DNA of 64,000 bases, from the NCBI GenBank assembly GCA_004431415.1, contig QPMI01000017.1:310001-374000 (forward strand), in the 5' to 3' direction. Positions 52,245-63,448 of the stretch are shown here, piece by piece. Under the pieces are notes generated by a model, which worked only from the letters and a program-made list of their open reading frames with translations, did not search any database and was not told the origin of the DNA. This DNA comes from Cyanophora paradoxa. Taxonomy: Eukaryota > Glaucocystophyceae > Cyanophorales > Cyanophoraceae. Position 1 is the first letter of the stretch, and each line of letters begins with the position of its first letter. The translations under genes and the position numbers were made by a program.

Positions 52245-54068
52245 ATGTCAGTCAAAGCGGTGTTGATGGTCGGCGGGCCGACGAAGGGCACGCGCTTCCG
52301 GCCCATCTCGCTGTCCTCGCGCTGGATCCCGAAGCCGCTCTTCCCGATTGCCGGGCGGCCGATGATCCTGCACCACATTGAGGCGTGCGCGAAGCTCCCT
52401 TCGCTGAAGTCCATCCTCATGATCGGCTTCTACGAGGAGGAGGACTTCTCGGAGTTCGTACGGACCACCTCCGCCCAGCTGAACATCCCCATCCGGTGCG
52501 CCCCGGTGCGCCCGGGCCTCGCTGCCCTCCGCTAATACGTCTTTTTAGCTACGTTCGCGAGCCGGAGTCGCTCGGCACCGCCGGCGGCCTCCACCATTTC
52601 CGCAAGATGATCCTCGACGGCAACCCGGAGTACATCTTCGCCATGCACTGCGACATCTGCTCGAAGTTCCCTCTGCAGGAGATGCTTCAGTTCCACAAGA
52701 CGCACGGAGGCCCCTGCACCATCCTCGGCAAGCGGGTGCGCGGCCCGCGTGGCGCGCGTACGGCCGGTCGGCGAGCGGGGCGAACCGGGCGTGCGCGCGG
52801 CAGGTCTCGAAGGACGAGGCGCGCGCGTTCGGCTGCATGGCGATGGACCCGAACACGCACGAGATGATGCACTACGCCGAGAAGCCCGAGTCCTTCGTCA
52901 CCGACCTCATCAACTGCGGTGCGCCGCGCGCGCCGCCGCCGGCGCGCCGGCTCACGTGCTCCCTCGCAGGCATCTACCTCTTCTCGCCGAAGATCTTCGA
53001 CACGTTCGCGGAGGTGGCGGAGGAGTTCAAGCAGAAGCGCTCGGAGGCGAGCGTGAGCTCTCCAGCGCACGGCGACGAGCTGGCGCACCACCTCGAGTCC
53101 CTACAGAACCTCCCCGTCGGCCACATCCGGTCCGCCGCCGCCGCGCCGCCTGCCGCGCCGCCTGCCGCGCCGCGCCGCGCCGGGCGCGAGGCGAGGCGGC
53201 GGGGCGGGCAGGCTGGAGCAGGACATCCTGACGCCCCTCTCGGGCCGCAAGCTCTTCTACGTCCTGGAGACGACCGGACCCTGGATGCAGATCAAGTCCC
53301 TCGGCGCCGCCCTCCGCTGCTCCGAAATGCGCGCCCCGCCCCGGCCCGCCCCCGCGCCGGCCGCCGTCGCTGAGCCGCCCGCAGATACATGGACGCGTAC
53401 CGGACGGCACACCCGGAGCTGCTGTACCCCGGCGTGCCCCCGCGCCCCGGCCCGCAGTGCGCCCCGCGCCCCGCCCGAGGCTCTCCGAGGTCGAGGGGGC
53501 CTGACGGGGGGGCAGCCCGGAGATCCAGGGCACGGTGATCATCCACCCGTCCGCGGAGGTGCACCCGACCGCCCGCCTCGGGCCCAACGTCTTCATCAGG
53601 TGCCCCGGCGCCTCCGCGAGGCCGCGCCGCCCGCCGGCGCTGAGGGCGGCGGGCAGCGCGGGGGCGAAGATCGGGCCCGGCGCGCGCGTCAAGCACTCCA
53701 TCGTGCTCGACAACGCGGACATCCGGGTGCGCCCCGCCCGCCCGGCCTCACCTCCGCCTCCTTCAACGCGGCGGCAGGCGCACGCGTGCGTGCTGTACGC
53801 GGTGGTCGGCTGGGCGAGCCGCATTGCGCAGTGGGCCCGTGTCGAGGGCCGCGCCGACTTCGACCCCTCCAAGACCGACCAGGTGCGCGCTGCGCTGCCC
53901 CCCCGAGCCCCGCGCGCGCGCCCTGACGCGCGGGGGCGGGCGCAGTCGAACGGGATCTGCATGTTCGGGGAGGGGGTGACGGTGGAGCCGGAGCTCGTCG
54001 TGCGCTCCTGCATCGTGCTGCCCCACAAGGCCCTCGCCAAGTCCTGCCACAACGAGGTCATATTGTGA
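52245..54068 (+). CDS. GMPPA-like mannose-1-phosphate guanylyltransferase subunit
   Basis: Nucleotidyltransferase family that makes GDP-mannose for glycans; GMPPA is the regulatory alpha subunit in animals. Motifs in order: MSVKAVLMVGGPTKGTRFRP (the GG-x-x-x-GTR-x-RP signature), SLSSRWIPKPLFPIAGRPMI, ESLGTAGGLHHFRKMIL, EYIFAMHCDICSKFPLQEML, MHYAEKPESFVTDLINC, GIYLFSPKIFDTFAEVAEEF, LETTGPWMQIKSLGAAL and YMDAYRTAHPELLYP. The C-terminal left-handed beta helix has VIIHPSAEVHPTARLGPNVF, GARVKHSIVLDNADI and ICMFGEGVTVEPELVVRSCI; it ends KSCHNEVIL, TGA 54066-54068. Start is the ATG at 52245. The HCDIC in place of the N-GD of catalytic subunits supports the alpha type. About nine introns, several with CTGAC before the AG. 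Confidence 0.88.
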
Positions 54069-54462
54069 GCCCCGGCCGGGCCGCCGTACGCCTAGGCCGG
54101 GCGCCCCGCCGGGCCGGGCCGGCTGGCTTTTTTTCCAGAGTAGGCTTGTCGACGTCCAGTTACCCAGCAGAGCAGGAGTGATACTGTATACGTAATTCTT
54201 TACGGCTAACATGTACACGCGGCGGCGCAAATGGCTCCTAACTTGAAACCGTTGAACAAAAATGAACCCTTATCTACTATGAACACTTAAAGCGCGAATG
54301 TGCGAACACAGTATACCCTAAGCGCAAAAGCAAGCTAATTATAAGTACGTTTACGCTAGCTACTAGCTATGAGTAACTAACTCTACGGCGCAAGAAAGAG
54401 TCCAAGCTTTAAGATTGAAACAGAAATGGCACGCGTTCCTCTGATCGGCCTCGAGCTCGCCG
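54069..54462. other. Intergenic between convergent genes, no gene seen
   Basis: AT-rich in comparison, no coding exon. Two genes end here, so it is probably 3' UTR and termination sequence. Confidence 0.45.
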
Positions 54463-57400
54463 TCATGTCTTGCCGCGGCGTCGCTTGCCTCCGGACGCCC
54501 CGTCTGGCGCCCCCTCCTGCGGGGGCGCGCCGTCGGGACGGGCTAGTGCGCCCGCAGGCTTCGAGAGCGACGCGGCGTACCTGAGCGGCCTGGGTGGTGG
54601 CGGCGGTGTCGGCGGCGGCTGGGCCGGACTTGGGCGGGGCGGGGCGGCGGGGCCGGCCGCGGGGCCTGGCGGGGCTCGCCTGCTCCCCGTCCCGCCGCCC
54701 TCCTCGTCCTGGGGGCGGCCCCCGCCCCCGCCTGCGCCCCCGCGTCTTCGGCGCCGCCTTCGCGCTTTCGCCGCCGCCCGCGCCCGCGCCGCCGGCCGGC
54801 CCCCGCGCTCACTCGGGCCGGCCTCCGGAGACGTGGCGGGGCTGGGCCCTCGGCTCGCGGGGAACCGGCCCGGACGGCGACGACGCCGGCGGGCGGGCCG
54901 CTGCCGCCGCCGCCGCCGCTGCCGCTGCCGACCGCGCGGATCGCCGGCTGCTGCGGCCGCTGCTGCGACGCCGCCCCCAAGGGCGCGCCGGGGGCGCCCC
55001 CGGCAGCTGCCGGCCCTCCTTCGGGCCCCTGGGGCGGCCCGGGCGGCGCCGCCGCAGAGCCCGACCCGGGGTCTCGGGCGGCGGTCCCCGCCGGTGCTCC
55101 TGCTCCGACGGGCGCGACCTGCTGCAGCTGCGTTTGGCGCGGCGGTTCCTGTTGCGGCTGCGGTGGCTGCGGCGACTGCTGCTGCTGCTGCTGGTGCTGC
55201 TGCTGCGGTTGCTGGTGCTGCTGCTGCGGCGGCGGCGGTTGCTGCTGCACTTGCTGTTGCTGCTGCGGAGGCGGCGGCAGCGGCTGCGGCGGCTGGTATT
55301 GCTGTTGTTGTGGTTGCCGGTGCTCTTGCTGCTGCTGGCGACGCTGCTGCTGCTGCTGCTGCTGCTGTTGCTGTGTCTGCTGGTGCCCCTGTTGCATTCC
55401 CGGATGCGGCTGTGATAGCTGCTGCTGCGGCTGCTGCGGCTGCGGCTGTAGCTGGCCGGGGAAGGCGGGGGCGGGGACGAGCATGGGGACGACGCTCAGG
55501 CCGAGGCCGCCCAGGGTCAGCCCCCCGAGGCCCGTCGGCGCCCCGAGGGCACCCCCGGGGCCCACCGCCACGGGGACGACGTGCGGCCCCATCGGCATCG
55601 GGTAGGCCACGGGTCCCGAACTCGCCGCTTGAACGCTTGCCGCCGCCGGCCGTTGGGGCAGGCGCGGCTGCCCGGGCGGTGGCGCCTGCATCAGCGGCCG
55701 CGGGCGGTGCTGCTTGGGCGGTGCACTCGGCTCCCTGTTCTTCCGCGGCCGGCCCCGCTTCCGCTTCTCGGGCTGCCGCACACTCAGCCGCAGGCGAACG
55801 GGGCGCGAGGGCCGGGACCGCTCACCACGGGCTCGGCTGCTGGCGCAGGGGTAGGGGCGGAGGGGGCCTCCGGGCCCCGCAGGGCGAGCGGGACGGGGGC
55901 GGGCTGGAAGAAGCCGCCCCCCGTGGGGAAGTAGGCGGTGCCGACGAACGTGGGCGCCTGCGCGGCGCCCTGGAAGGAAGGCACGTGAAGGAAGCCGTGG
56001 CCGGCGGAAGGGAAGCCATGCCCCAGCTGCTGCTGCTGCTGCTGCGGCTGCTGGGGCAGCCCCGGCTGGCACATGCCGGCGGGGATCAGCACGGGGCCGC
56101 CCACGCTGAAGCCCGCCAGCGCCATCCCGTGGGGCCCCATCTGCAGGCCCCCGGGGCTCCAGAAGAGCCCCGTCCCGCCCTGCGCGTTCCCAAGCGCCGG
56201 CGCCGGCGCCGCCGCCGCCGACGACGACGACGACGAGGACGAGGACGACGCCGCCGCCGGCATCGGGCTCGGCTGCCGCTGCCCCTGCGCCTCGGCCGCC
56301 GCCCGCACCGCCCTCTCCGCCTTCTCCCGCGCCGCCTCTGACCCCGCCCGCCCGGTCGGCCCGGGCGGCTCAACAGCGCGGCGCGGCGCGGGGCGGCGCG
56401 CACTCTCCCGCGCGTCGCGCTTGTTCGTCGCGCGGAGCATCTGCGGGGGCGGCCGCGGCTGCAGGTCGGGCACCCAGAGGGTCTGCCGCCCCCCGATCGT
56501 CTCCCGCTGCACAGCGTGCCTCCCTGCGCCCGCCCCGCGGTCAGGGCCGAGAGAGGACAGAGAATCAGACAGGAGGGGCGGGGCTCGCCCATGTAGAGCG
56601 CGTTCTTCTTCGCGTGGCGGACGTGGACGAGCCAGTCCTCGGGGAGGCGCCCCGCGTCGCCCTCGACCTCCACCGACATCCGCACCACGCGCTCCATCAC
56701 GCCCCGCAGCCGCCCCGCCTGCTCCGCCTGCCGCCCCGTCCAGTGTACGGCGCGCGCTCTAGAGGGGCGCGGGCACCGTGAGGGCGGAGGCCATGGTCAA
56801 GGGGTGCACGCGCAGCTGGAAGCAGATCTCGTCCGCCATCCTGCGAGGAAGGGGACCCTACCCTCGGCCCCTTCGGAAGCCCTGGGCCCCCTGCGAGGCG
56901 CTCGCACCAGTTCCCGACGCCGCCGACGATGGAGTTGTCGATGAGGGCGCACTTGAGCGACGCGGTCTTCTTCCCCAGGATCCCGATTATCGTCGCCTCG
57001 TCCGGCATCTCCTCCAGCGCGTCCCTGCGGGGGGTACGTGCGCTCGGATCCGCGGAGAGGGAGGGAGGGAGGGAGGGGGAGGGGGGGGGGAGGGGGGGAG
57101 GGGGAGGGGAAGCGCACCGAACGACGGCCCTCACGTCCCGCATCCTCGGGTCTGCGAACGCCCGTCACGTAGAGACCAGGGGCTAGTGGGGAGAAAGGGG
57201 AGGAGAGGAGGGGGGGGGGGGTAATCGATTTGTGGGGGGATCTAGCCCCTAGCCCCCGCAGGTATGACAGGGATGGAAGACGGGGCGGTGAGGCGTGGCG
57301 GAGTGCAACCAAAGGGAAGGGGGTACTGCAGATCGGCTGGCGGCGGGGGGAGCTCGAGGCGGGCACCCTCGAGGGTGCCGACGCGGATGCGCGTGCACAG

Positions 57401-57970
57401 GCGGCGGATGCTGCCGAAGGCGAAGCGGTCGACGCCGTCGATGGTGAACTCCACGCAGGCGCTGTACGGCCGGTCGGCCTCCGTCGAGTAGAAGTGGAAG
57501 TCCCCATCCAGCGTGAACGTGAAGAAGGGATACGGCTGCGGCGGGCGCAGAGTAAGCGCGACAACAAGAGACCCTACGAAGGTCCCAAGCTCAAGGGGCC
57601 CGGCCCGGCCCGCGCACCGGCTGATCCAGTTCGAACCACTGCAGGCCAGGCGGGCCGTGAGCGGCGCGGCGCAGCGCGGAAAAAGGAGCAGGGCCGACGC
57701 ACGATGAACTTTGCGCGGCGTACGCACGCTTGGATTCGCCGCCCGACGAGCTTGGCGAGCTCGGCATCGGACGCGTCGACAACCGTGTTGCCCTCCGCTC
57801 CGCGTTCGGTCTACGTACAGGGACGCGTCACCCGTCGCAGATTGTGCTCAACTGGTTGTACCTAACGAGCGCACCGACTTCACCCAGAAGGCAGTGATGG
57901 TGCGCCCGCGCAGCATCTGCTCGGCGCGCTTCCTCATGAGCTCGACCTCTGGAAGCTCCACGGGGGCCAT
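54463..57970 (-). CDS. FPG/MMH-type DNA glycosylase with AT-hook, Gln-rich tail
   Basis: FPG removes oxidised purines such as 8-oxoG or formamidopyrimidines and nicks the strand. N-terminal exons: MAPVELPEVELMRKRAEQML, VVDASDAELAKLVGRRIQAC, WFELDQP then PYPFFTFTLDGDFHFYST, and CVEFTIDGVDRFAFGSIRRL. The helix-two-turn-helix is KTASLKCALIDNSIVGGVGN then WMADEICFQLRVHPLTMASA. Next come MERVVRMSVEVEGDAGRLPE, DWLVHVRHAKK and ETIGGRQTLWVPDLQ, matching the plant/fungal FPG, which lacks a zinc finger. Then follows an unusual tail of about 500 residues: Ala/Pro/Gly-rich, a canonical AT-hook KRKRGRPRKNR near 55770, long Gln-rich runs (55150-55450) and a basic end GGKRRRGKT, stop 54465-54463. The usual N-terminal Pro nucleophile directly after Met is replaced by Ala-Pro-Val. 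Confidence 0.82.
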
Positions 57971-58306
57971 GGCTGCAGCAGCTCAGAGCTGCAGCGCAGC
58001 TCTGCGGCTAGCCCGGGGCTGCGGCTGCAGGCCTGGATCCGGACTTCGACCCAGCCAGGGTACCGATATCCGCCCGCTGAAGAGCTCTCCTGCCCCGCAC
58101 AGTACGCAACCTAAGTTGAACGGTTACCGGTACCCAATTTGCAACTAAGTAAGATCAAGAAAAGTTGCCGGCAAACCCGCCCCGAGCTCGAGCTGCCAAA
58201 ACCGTCAACGATGCGATCATGATCAAATTCCCATGCCGATTCCGAATTCCTGGCCCCGCCGCAGCGGCATGCCACCTCACGCGTAGGCGATCTAGATATG
58301 CGCAGA
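57971..58306. other. Intergenic, no gene seen
   Basis: Lies between the FPG start and the sirtuin stop. Mixed composition; no feature recognised. Confidence 0.4.
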
Positions 58307-59843
58307 TCAGACGGTCCGTGCTGGCGGCTCCGTCCTCGCGCGCTTGGCCGTGGGAGGGCGATCCGGATTCTCGAGCTCGGCGCCGGTCATGGCGCCGGAA
58401 GTCTCGGCGGGCTCTGCGGCCCTGGGCTGCTGCTGGTTGGGCCCATCTTCTTTACCGAGACTCGGCCCCGGCGCCGCCCCGTGGTCTTTTGCAAGCACCA
58501 GCTTGGCCAGCCTGCTGAGGGCGGCGCCCGCCCGCCCGCGCAGCAGCCACTGCAGCGCCCAAGCACCGATCAGAAAACTCTTGAAATGCGGTGTTAGATG
58601 TAGCCTAGTTGCGGGCCCGCCTCTGGGGCAGCTAACGCTAGCGCGCGCTGCAAATAGAAAGCACAAACGCGTGCGGCTTACTGTGGCACGGCTGTCCAGC
58701 GGGGTGGGGTTCGCGTTAATGATCGCCAGAGACGCCCCCGACTGCCGCAATCTGTGTAAGCCGCGGCTGCTTCGTCGACGGAGCGAGCGCTGCACCTCGA
58801 GGGCGATCTGAGGGCGAGGGGCGGCGTCAGAGATCTAGAAAGCCCGAGGCCTGCAAGATCGAGGGCCCTGGAGCGCACCTCGGGGATGAGGCAGGCCGGC
58901 ATCACGGCGAGGCTCGAGCCGACGACGACGCACAGGTCGCCCGCCCTCAGCGCCCGCGCCGCCTCCTCCGCCCGCTCCCACGCCCCCTGCGCGCGCACGC
59001 CGCGGCGTCGGCGTCGGCGCCCGGCCGCGTCGGCCGCGTCGGCCGCGTCGGCGGCGGCTGCGCACGGGCGGGAGGTCCTCTCCGAAGAGGAGGTCGTCGG
59101 GGCGGAGCTTGCCGCGGCACCGCGGGCGCCGGCAGAGCAGCTCCTCCCCGCAGCGGTAGGCCCCCTCCTTGTACTCCTCCTCCGAGAGCTCGCGCGCCGG
59201 GAGGACCGTCCGCGAGTCCGCCGTCTGGCCGCACTGCATGCAGCTGACGGTCCTGCGTGCACCGTCAGCGTTTCGCGAAGCGCGAGCCGCGGGCCGGGCG
59301 GCCACGGACCGCAGGTTGCCGTGGAGCTCGACTACCTTCCGCGAGCCAGCGGCCTGGTGGAGGCCGTCGACGTTCTGCGTCACGATGAGATCGACGCGCC
59401 CCGCTGCCTCGAGCTCCGCCAGCGCCCGGTGGCCCTCATGCGGCTCCACCTCTGCAGGCGTAACTCGCTCAGATGGCTTCAAGGGAGAGTCATCCGAGCC
59501 CACTCACCCCACAGCGTCTTGATGCGGCAGTGGTAGAATGCCCAGAACTGCCGCGGCGATCGGCGGAGGTACGCGAGGGTGCAGAGCGTCTGCGGGTGCT
59601 GGCGCCAGAGCTAAAGTGGCGTGAGCGCGCGAAAAGCGCGGCGCGGCGAGCGCAAAAAGCGCGGCGCAGCGAGCTCACCCCCGTGGCGCTTCTGAAGTCC
59701 GGAATTCCGCTCTCCGTGCTTAATCCAGCGCCTCCGAACACCAGGATGCGCGACGCGCCACGCCAGGCGTCGGCAAGCGATCTCTCGGCCGCCGGGTCGC
59801 TGGGGAGCTCCGGGGGCGCATGCGAGCAGTCCGCGCGCCTCAT
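58307..59843 (-). CDS. Sirtuin (NAD-dependent deacylase, Sir2 family)
   Basis: Removes acyl groups from lysines using NAD+. Motifs in order: SRILVFGGAGLSTESGIPDF (the GAG-x-S-x-x-SGIPDFR NAD-binding signature), QFWAFYHCRIKTLWGE, PHEGHRALAELEAAGRVDLI, VTQNVDGLHQAAGSRKVVEL with the TQNVDGLH motif and then HGNL carrying the catalytic His. Zinc ligands are CMQCG and CGEELLCRRPRCRGKLRP; then DDLLFGEDLP, LRAGDLCVVVGSSLAVMPAC (the GSSL motif) and IINANPTPLDSRAT (the INA/TPLD block). The C-terminal tail adds a Leu-rich helix and a Lys/Arg/Pro end, stop 58309-58307. I start at ATG 59843 (MRRADCSHAPP); an upstream open stretch to 60023 with two CxxC pairs is in frame and may be part of the gene, but has no ATG of its own. 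Confidence 0.88.
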
Positions 59844-60139
59844 AGACGGCCAGCACGTCCGGCGAGGCGCCTCGGAGGTCAGCGCTTGGTTGCAGTCGTC
59901 GCAGCTAACAACAGCGCTCGACAGCCACGTGCGCAGGCCATATGCATCGGCCGCGCACGAGCGGCACGACCCGCCCGCTGGCTGGTAGGCCCGTGGCCGT
60001 CTCCACTCGACTCGCGTACCCAAGACGACTACATCGTAACCTTAACTACCCGCCCTACGCAGATCAGCGAGGAGCCAGCAAAGCAGCGAGCAAAGCGTGT
60101 ACGAGCGGGCCGCGCTGGGTCGGCGCGCGGTGACCGGCG

Positions 60140-61471
60140 ATGCTCAAAATCAACTGGGAGCTCGTCGGAACGCCAGAGCGCGAGCGCGCCTGCGTGGATT
60201 TTCTCAATGAGAGCTTCCGCAAGTGAGCGCACACGGCGCCGCCGCCCCGCAGCAGCGCAGCATGCCTTGACACCGCCTCTCGCAGGTTCGCGTCGCAGAA
60301 GCCCGACGTGCTGGGCGATCTGAAAGTCGAGAGCGTGTGCTTCGGCTCGACGCCACCGGTCTTTAAGATTCTGGCCGTCTCCACGGACCTGCCGCCCGAC
60401 CGCCCTCCTGCTGGCCCGCGGCGCCCGCGGGAGGCAGGCGATGAGAGTTCCAGGCGGTTAGACGGCGCAGCGGCGGGCTTCCCGCGGAGTCCATCGCAGG
60501 ACAGCCTCGCCAGCGCGGGATCCACGGACCACTTCGCCGGCGCCTTCCCGCAGGTCCGCTCGCTCCCCGCCGCCCGCTCTCTGGCGCCGCTCGCGACGCG
60601 CGAGCTGCAGGGCCTCTCGGGGCTCTCTGTGCGGTCGGGCGGCTCGGCGGCGCTGGGGCGGGACCCGGAGCACAGCCTCGCCGAGCTGCGGCTGGAGCTC
60701 GGGATGGAGTGCGCGCCGCCCGCGCCGGCCCCCCGCCAGCCGCCCCTGACGCCCCCGGAACGCAGGTACGATGGGGACGCCCGCATCGCCATCTCCACAG
60801 ACTTCCGAGTGGTCCGCCGCCCCGCCCCGCCCCGCCGTCCGCCACTCGCGCCTTAGCTCTGCGCCCGCAGAACGTGCCGATCCCGGAGTTTTTGAAGCTG
60901 CCGCTGGCGGTCTCGATCGACAAGCTGACCTTCCGGGGTACGCTGGTCGTCGAGTACTGCGGCGACTCCATCTCCGTCTACTTCCGCGAGGACAGGCGCG
61001 CCCCGCCCCGCCCGCCCGGCCCGCCCCGCCCGCCCGCCCGGCTCCGAAGACGAAGCGGGGCGGCGCAGGGAAGGACCGGAGGCGGGGCCCCTCAAGGAGC
61101 TCGCCTTCGGCATCGGCGTGCGCCCGCTCGCTTCCGCGCCTGTACCCCTCCCTCCGTCCCGCCCCGAGCCGCCGGCGCCGCCCCCCGGGCGCAGATCGGC
61201 GCTGACCCCGCGGTCCTGAAGAACAAGGACAAGGTCAGCGGCCGGCCGCGCTCCCTCGCCGCCGCCGCCCCTCACGCGCGCCCTCGCACCCCCCAGATCG
61301 AGAGCTTCATCTCTTTTTTCATACGGAAGATCATCCGCGAGCAGCTCGTGTACCCCAACCGCCTCGTCCTGCCCCTCGGTGCGCCCCTCCCCGCTCGAAT
61401 CGGATCCCGCCGCACGCCAGCTCACACGCGTGGGCGGCCCTGCAGAACTCCTCACCGCCGCCAAGCCCTGA
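60140..61471 (+). CDS. MDM12: Mdm12-like ERMES subunit (SMP domain)
   Basis: Mdm12 is the soluble cytosolic link of ERMES between the ER protein Mmm1 and mitochondrial Mdm34. Start MLKINWELVGTPERERACVD then FLNESFRK matches the W-x-x-L and FLN-x-x-F opening of the family. Next come PDVLGDLKVESVCFGSTPPV and FKILAVSTDLPP (the FGS-x-PP block). A Ser/Ala/Pro-rich loop of about 140 residues is inserted, then DARIAISTDFRV, NVPIPEFLKLPLAVSIDKLT, FRGTLVVEYCGDSISVYFRE, PLKELAFGIG and IESFISFFIRKIIREQLVYP, the terminal SMP helix and strand. It ends LVLPLELLTAAKP, TGA 61469-61471. The Mdm34-like gene is 39 kb away. The loop insert lies where fungal Mdm12 proteins also carry variable loops. Confidence 0.82.
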
Positions 61472-61871
61472 CCGTCGGACCAGAATTCGCGCGGGGAATA
61501 TTCCTGGATTAGTAGATTAGTTTAGAAGGAGCAGATTAGTTTAGCGTCGAATTTTGTTCAGTTTTTGAGTGCCGCACGGGCAAGCTTAAGGGGGACCTAA
61601 GGGGGACCTGAGGAGGTCGGAGGGGTAGATGGGCACGGGAGCAGTTCAGGCGTTAACGTTGGGCTTCGCGAAATGCATATGCGGTGGATGGAGGCCGCGC
61701 GGACCGTAGCTAAGCACTAGCTACCGCGGACCCCGTTCATGGCTGGAGCCTGCATGCAGCTGGATCCCGGAGGTCGAGCACGAGCCGACGTCCGCACACG
61801 CTGCGGCTGAGCTGAGCTGCGTCAACGTATTTTAAGCAGCCTGGCAGCTGAGCTGCACGGGAGCGCGTGTC
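61472..61871. other. Intergenic, no gene seen
   Basis: About 400 bp between Mdm12-like stop and FkbM start. Short A/T-rich patch at 61500-61560 with TAGATTAGTTTAG-like repeats. Promoter of the FkbM gene presumably lies here. Confidence 0.45.
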
Positions 61872-63448
61872 ATGTCGCTGCGTCCGCCGGTTCGGCTGGT
61901 GAGGGTGCTGGCGGGCGCCCTCCTCATCGTCGTCTGCGCGCTGCTTGCGTTCGACGTGCTGGGTGCGCACGCGTCGCGTCGCGAATGCGAACGTGATCCT
62001 TCCTGGGGGCGCTGAAATCCCGAGCGCCGCGCAGGCAGGGCGTCGACGTCGTGGATGGCGCCCCCGGCGGTGTTCAGCGCGGACGGCCTTCCCGCGAACG
62101 CGAGCGAGATCCTGAACGAGCTCTCGGATAAGGTGCACCGCTCGCACGGCCCAGCCCCCGAGCCTTCCTCCGGCTCTGAGCGCGCGGGCAGACGGGCGCG
62201 ATGCGGCTCTACCTGCGGCGGGTCGCTGCGAAGACGTTGCGCCAGGCGTCCTTCTGGATGATCGTGGCGGAGCCGGCGCTGGACCAGTTCGTGTCGGCGT
62301 CGATCTTCAACGGGGGCGAGTGGGACCCGGCCGTGGAGCACCTCTTCCTCGCCGCCGCCGCCCCGCGCTGCGCCTCGGGGGACGCCCCGCTCTTCGTCGA
62401 CGTCGGCTCCCACGTGCGCTCGCCCCGCCGTCCCTTCGCCTCGAGCCTGCCCGCCCCGCTCTGCCCGCGGCCGACGCCTCGCCCGCCCCCGCGCAGGTGG
62501 GCTACTTCTCGCTGCACGCGGCGGCCGCCGGGTGCCGGGTGCTCGCCCTGGAGCCTCAGACGGCCCTGTGGTCCCTCCTCGCCGCCTCCGCCCGCCTCAA
62601 CGGCTTCCCCGCCCTATCCGCCCGCAACGCCGCCGCCTCCGACGCCTCCGGTGCCGCCCGTGCCTCCTTGCAGCTCGAGCCCCAGCCTCACGCGGCGCAG
62701 GGCGGAGCGTGCGGATCCAGGCAGCGCCGGACGCGAACATGGGCGGGGCGCGCGTCTCGGAGGAGGGCGCCGACGCGCAGGGCGTCTCCACCGTGACCCT
62801 CGACGAGCTCCTGGGCGGCGCCGACGGGCCCAAGATCGCCATGCTCAAGGCCCGGAGCTCCCCGGAGACTCTCTCCCGCACGCTGGACTGATCGGCGGGG
62901 GCGGGCGGGGGGGCAGGCGGACTGCGAGGGGTACGAGACGCGGGCGTTCGCGGGGGGGCGGCGGCTCTTCGAGAGCGGGCGCGTGCAGACGGTCGTGTTC
63001 GAGATCCAGCCGAGGGCCCTCGGGGGCCTCCCCCAGACCCTCGAGGCGCGCCCCCTCGGGCCCCGCGCCTTCCTTCCCTTTCCTTCCCGCCCGACCGACG
63101 CGCGCGGGCGCGGGCGCAGCTCATGGGCCAGCTGCGGGCGTGGCGCTACGCGCTGTACGAGATGAACCGGCTGGCGACGGAGGCGGCGCCGGGGGCGTTC
63201 GGGGGGCGGCGCGTGGCGGCGGGGGCGCTGGAGGCGGCGCTGCTGGCGGGGCCGGCGGCCGACGAGGACCTCGCCCGCCGCGTCGAGAAGGCCTGCTCCC
63301 AGCAGGCGCGCGCGCGTACCCCTCCGAATCGATCCGAGCCCCTCGCTCTGCCCCTGACGCCCGCCCGCCCTTTCTTGCGTCCGCCACGCAGGGCCACTGC
63401 ACCACGGACGTCTTCGCCGTCCTCGAGGGCGTCGCCGTCGCCAGCTAG
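61872..63448 (+). CDS. FkbM-family methyltransferase, membrane-anchored
   Basis: FkbM-type enzymes are S-adenosylmethionine O-methyltransferases, often acting on glycans or polyketides. Starts MSLRPPVRLVRVLAGALLIV, VCALLAFDVL, a single signal-anchor span typical of Golgi/ER type II proteins. Methyltransferase motifs: EWDPAVEHLFLAAAAPRC, APLFVDVGSH then VGYFSLHAAAAGCRVLALEP (SAM motif I), RLNGFPALSARNAAASDASG, GVSTVTLDELLGGADGPKIA, MLK then ADCEGYETRAFAGG (the DCEGYE motif of FkbM) and GRVQTVVFEIQPR. The end is GHCTTDVFAVLEGVAVAS, TAG 63446-63448. Introns are of the GTGCGC kind. Substrate unknown. Confidence 0.78.

Noticed and set aside
52545-53373. Minus-strand frames opposite the GMPPA-like gene
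   Set aside because: Shadows of the well-supported spliced GMPPA-like exons.
54470-56341. Long plus-strand open frame rich in Ala and Leu opposite the FPG tail
   Set aside because: It is the antisense shadow of CAG-type Gln repeats; no start context or family likeness.
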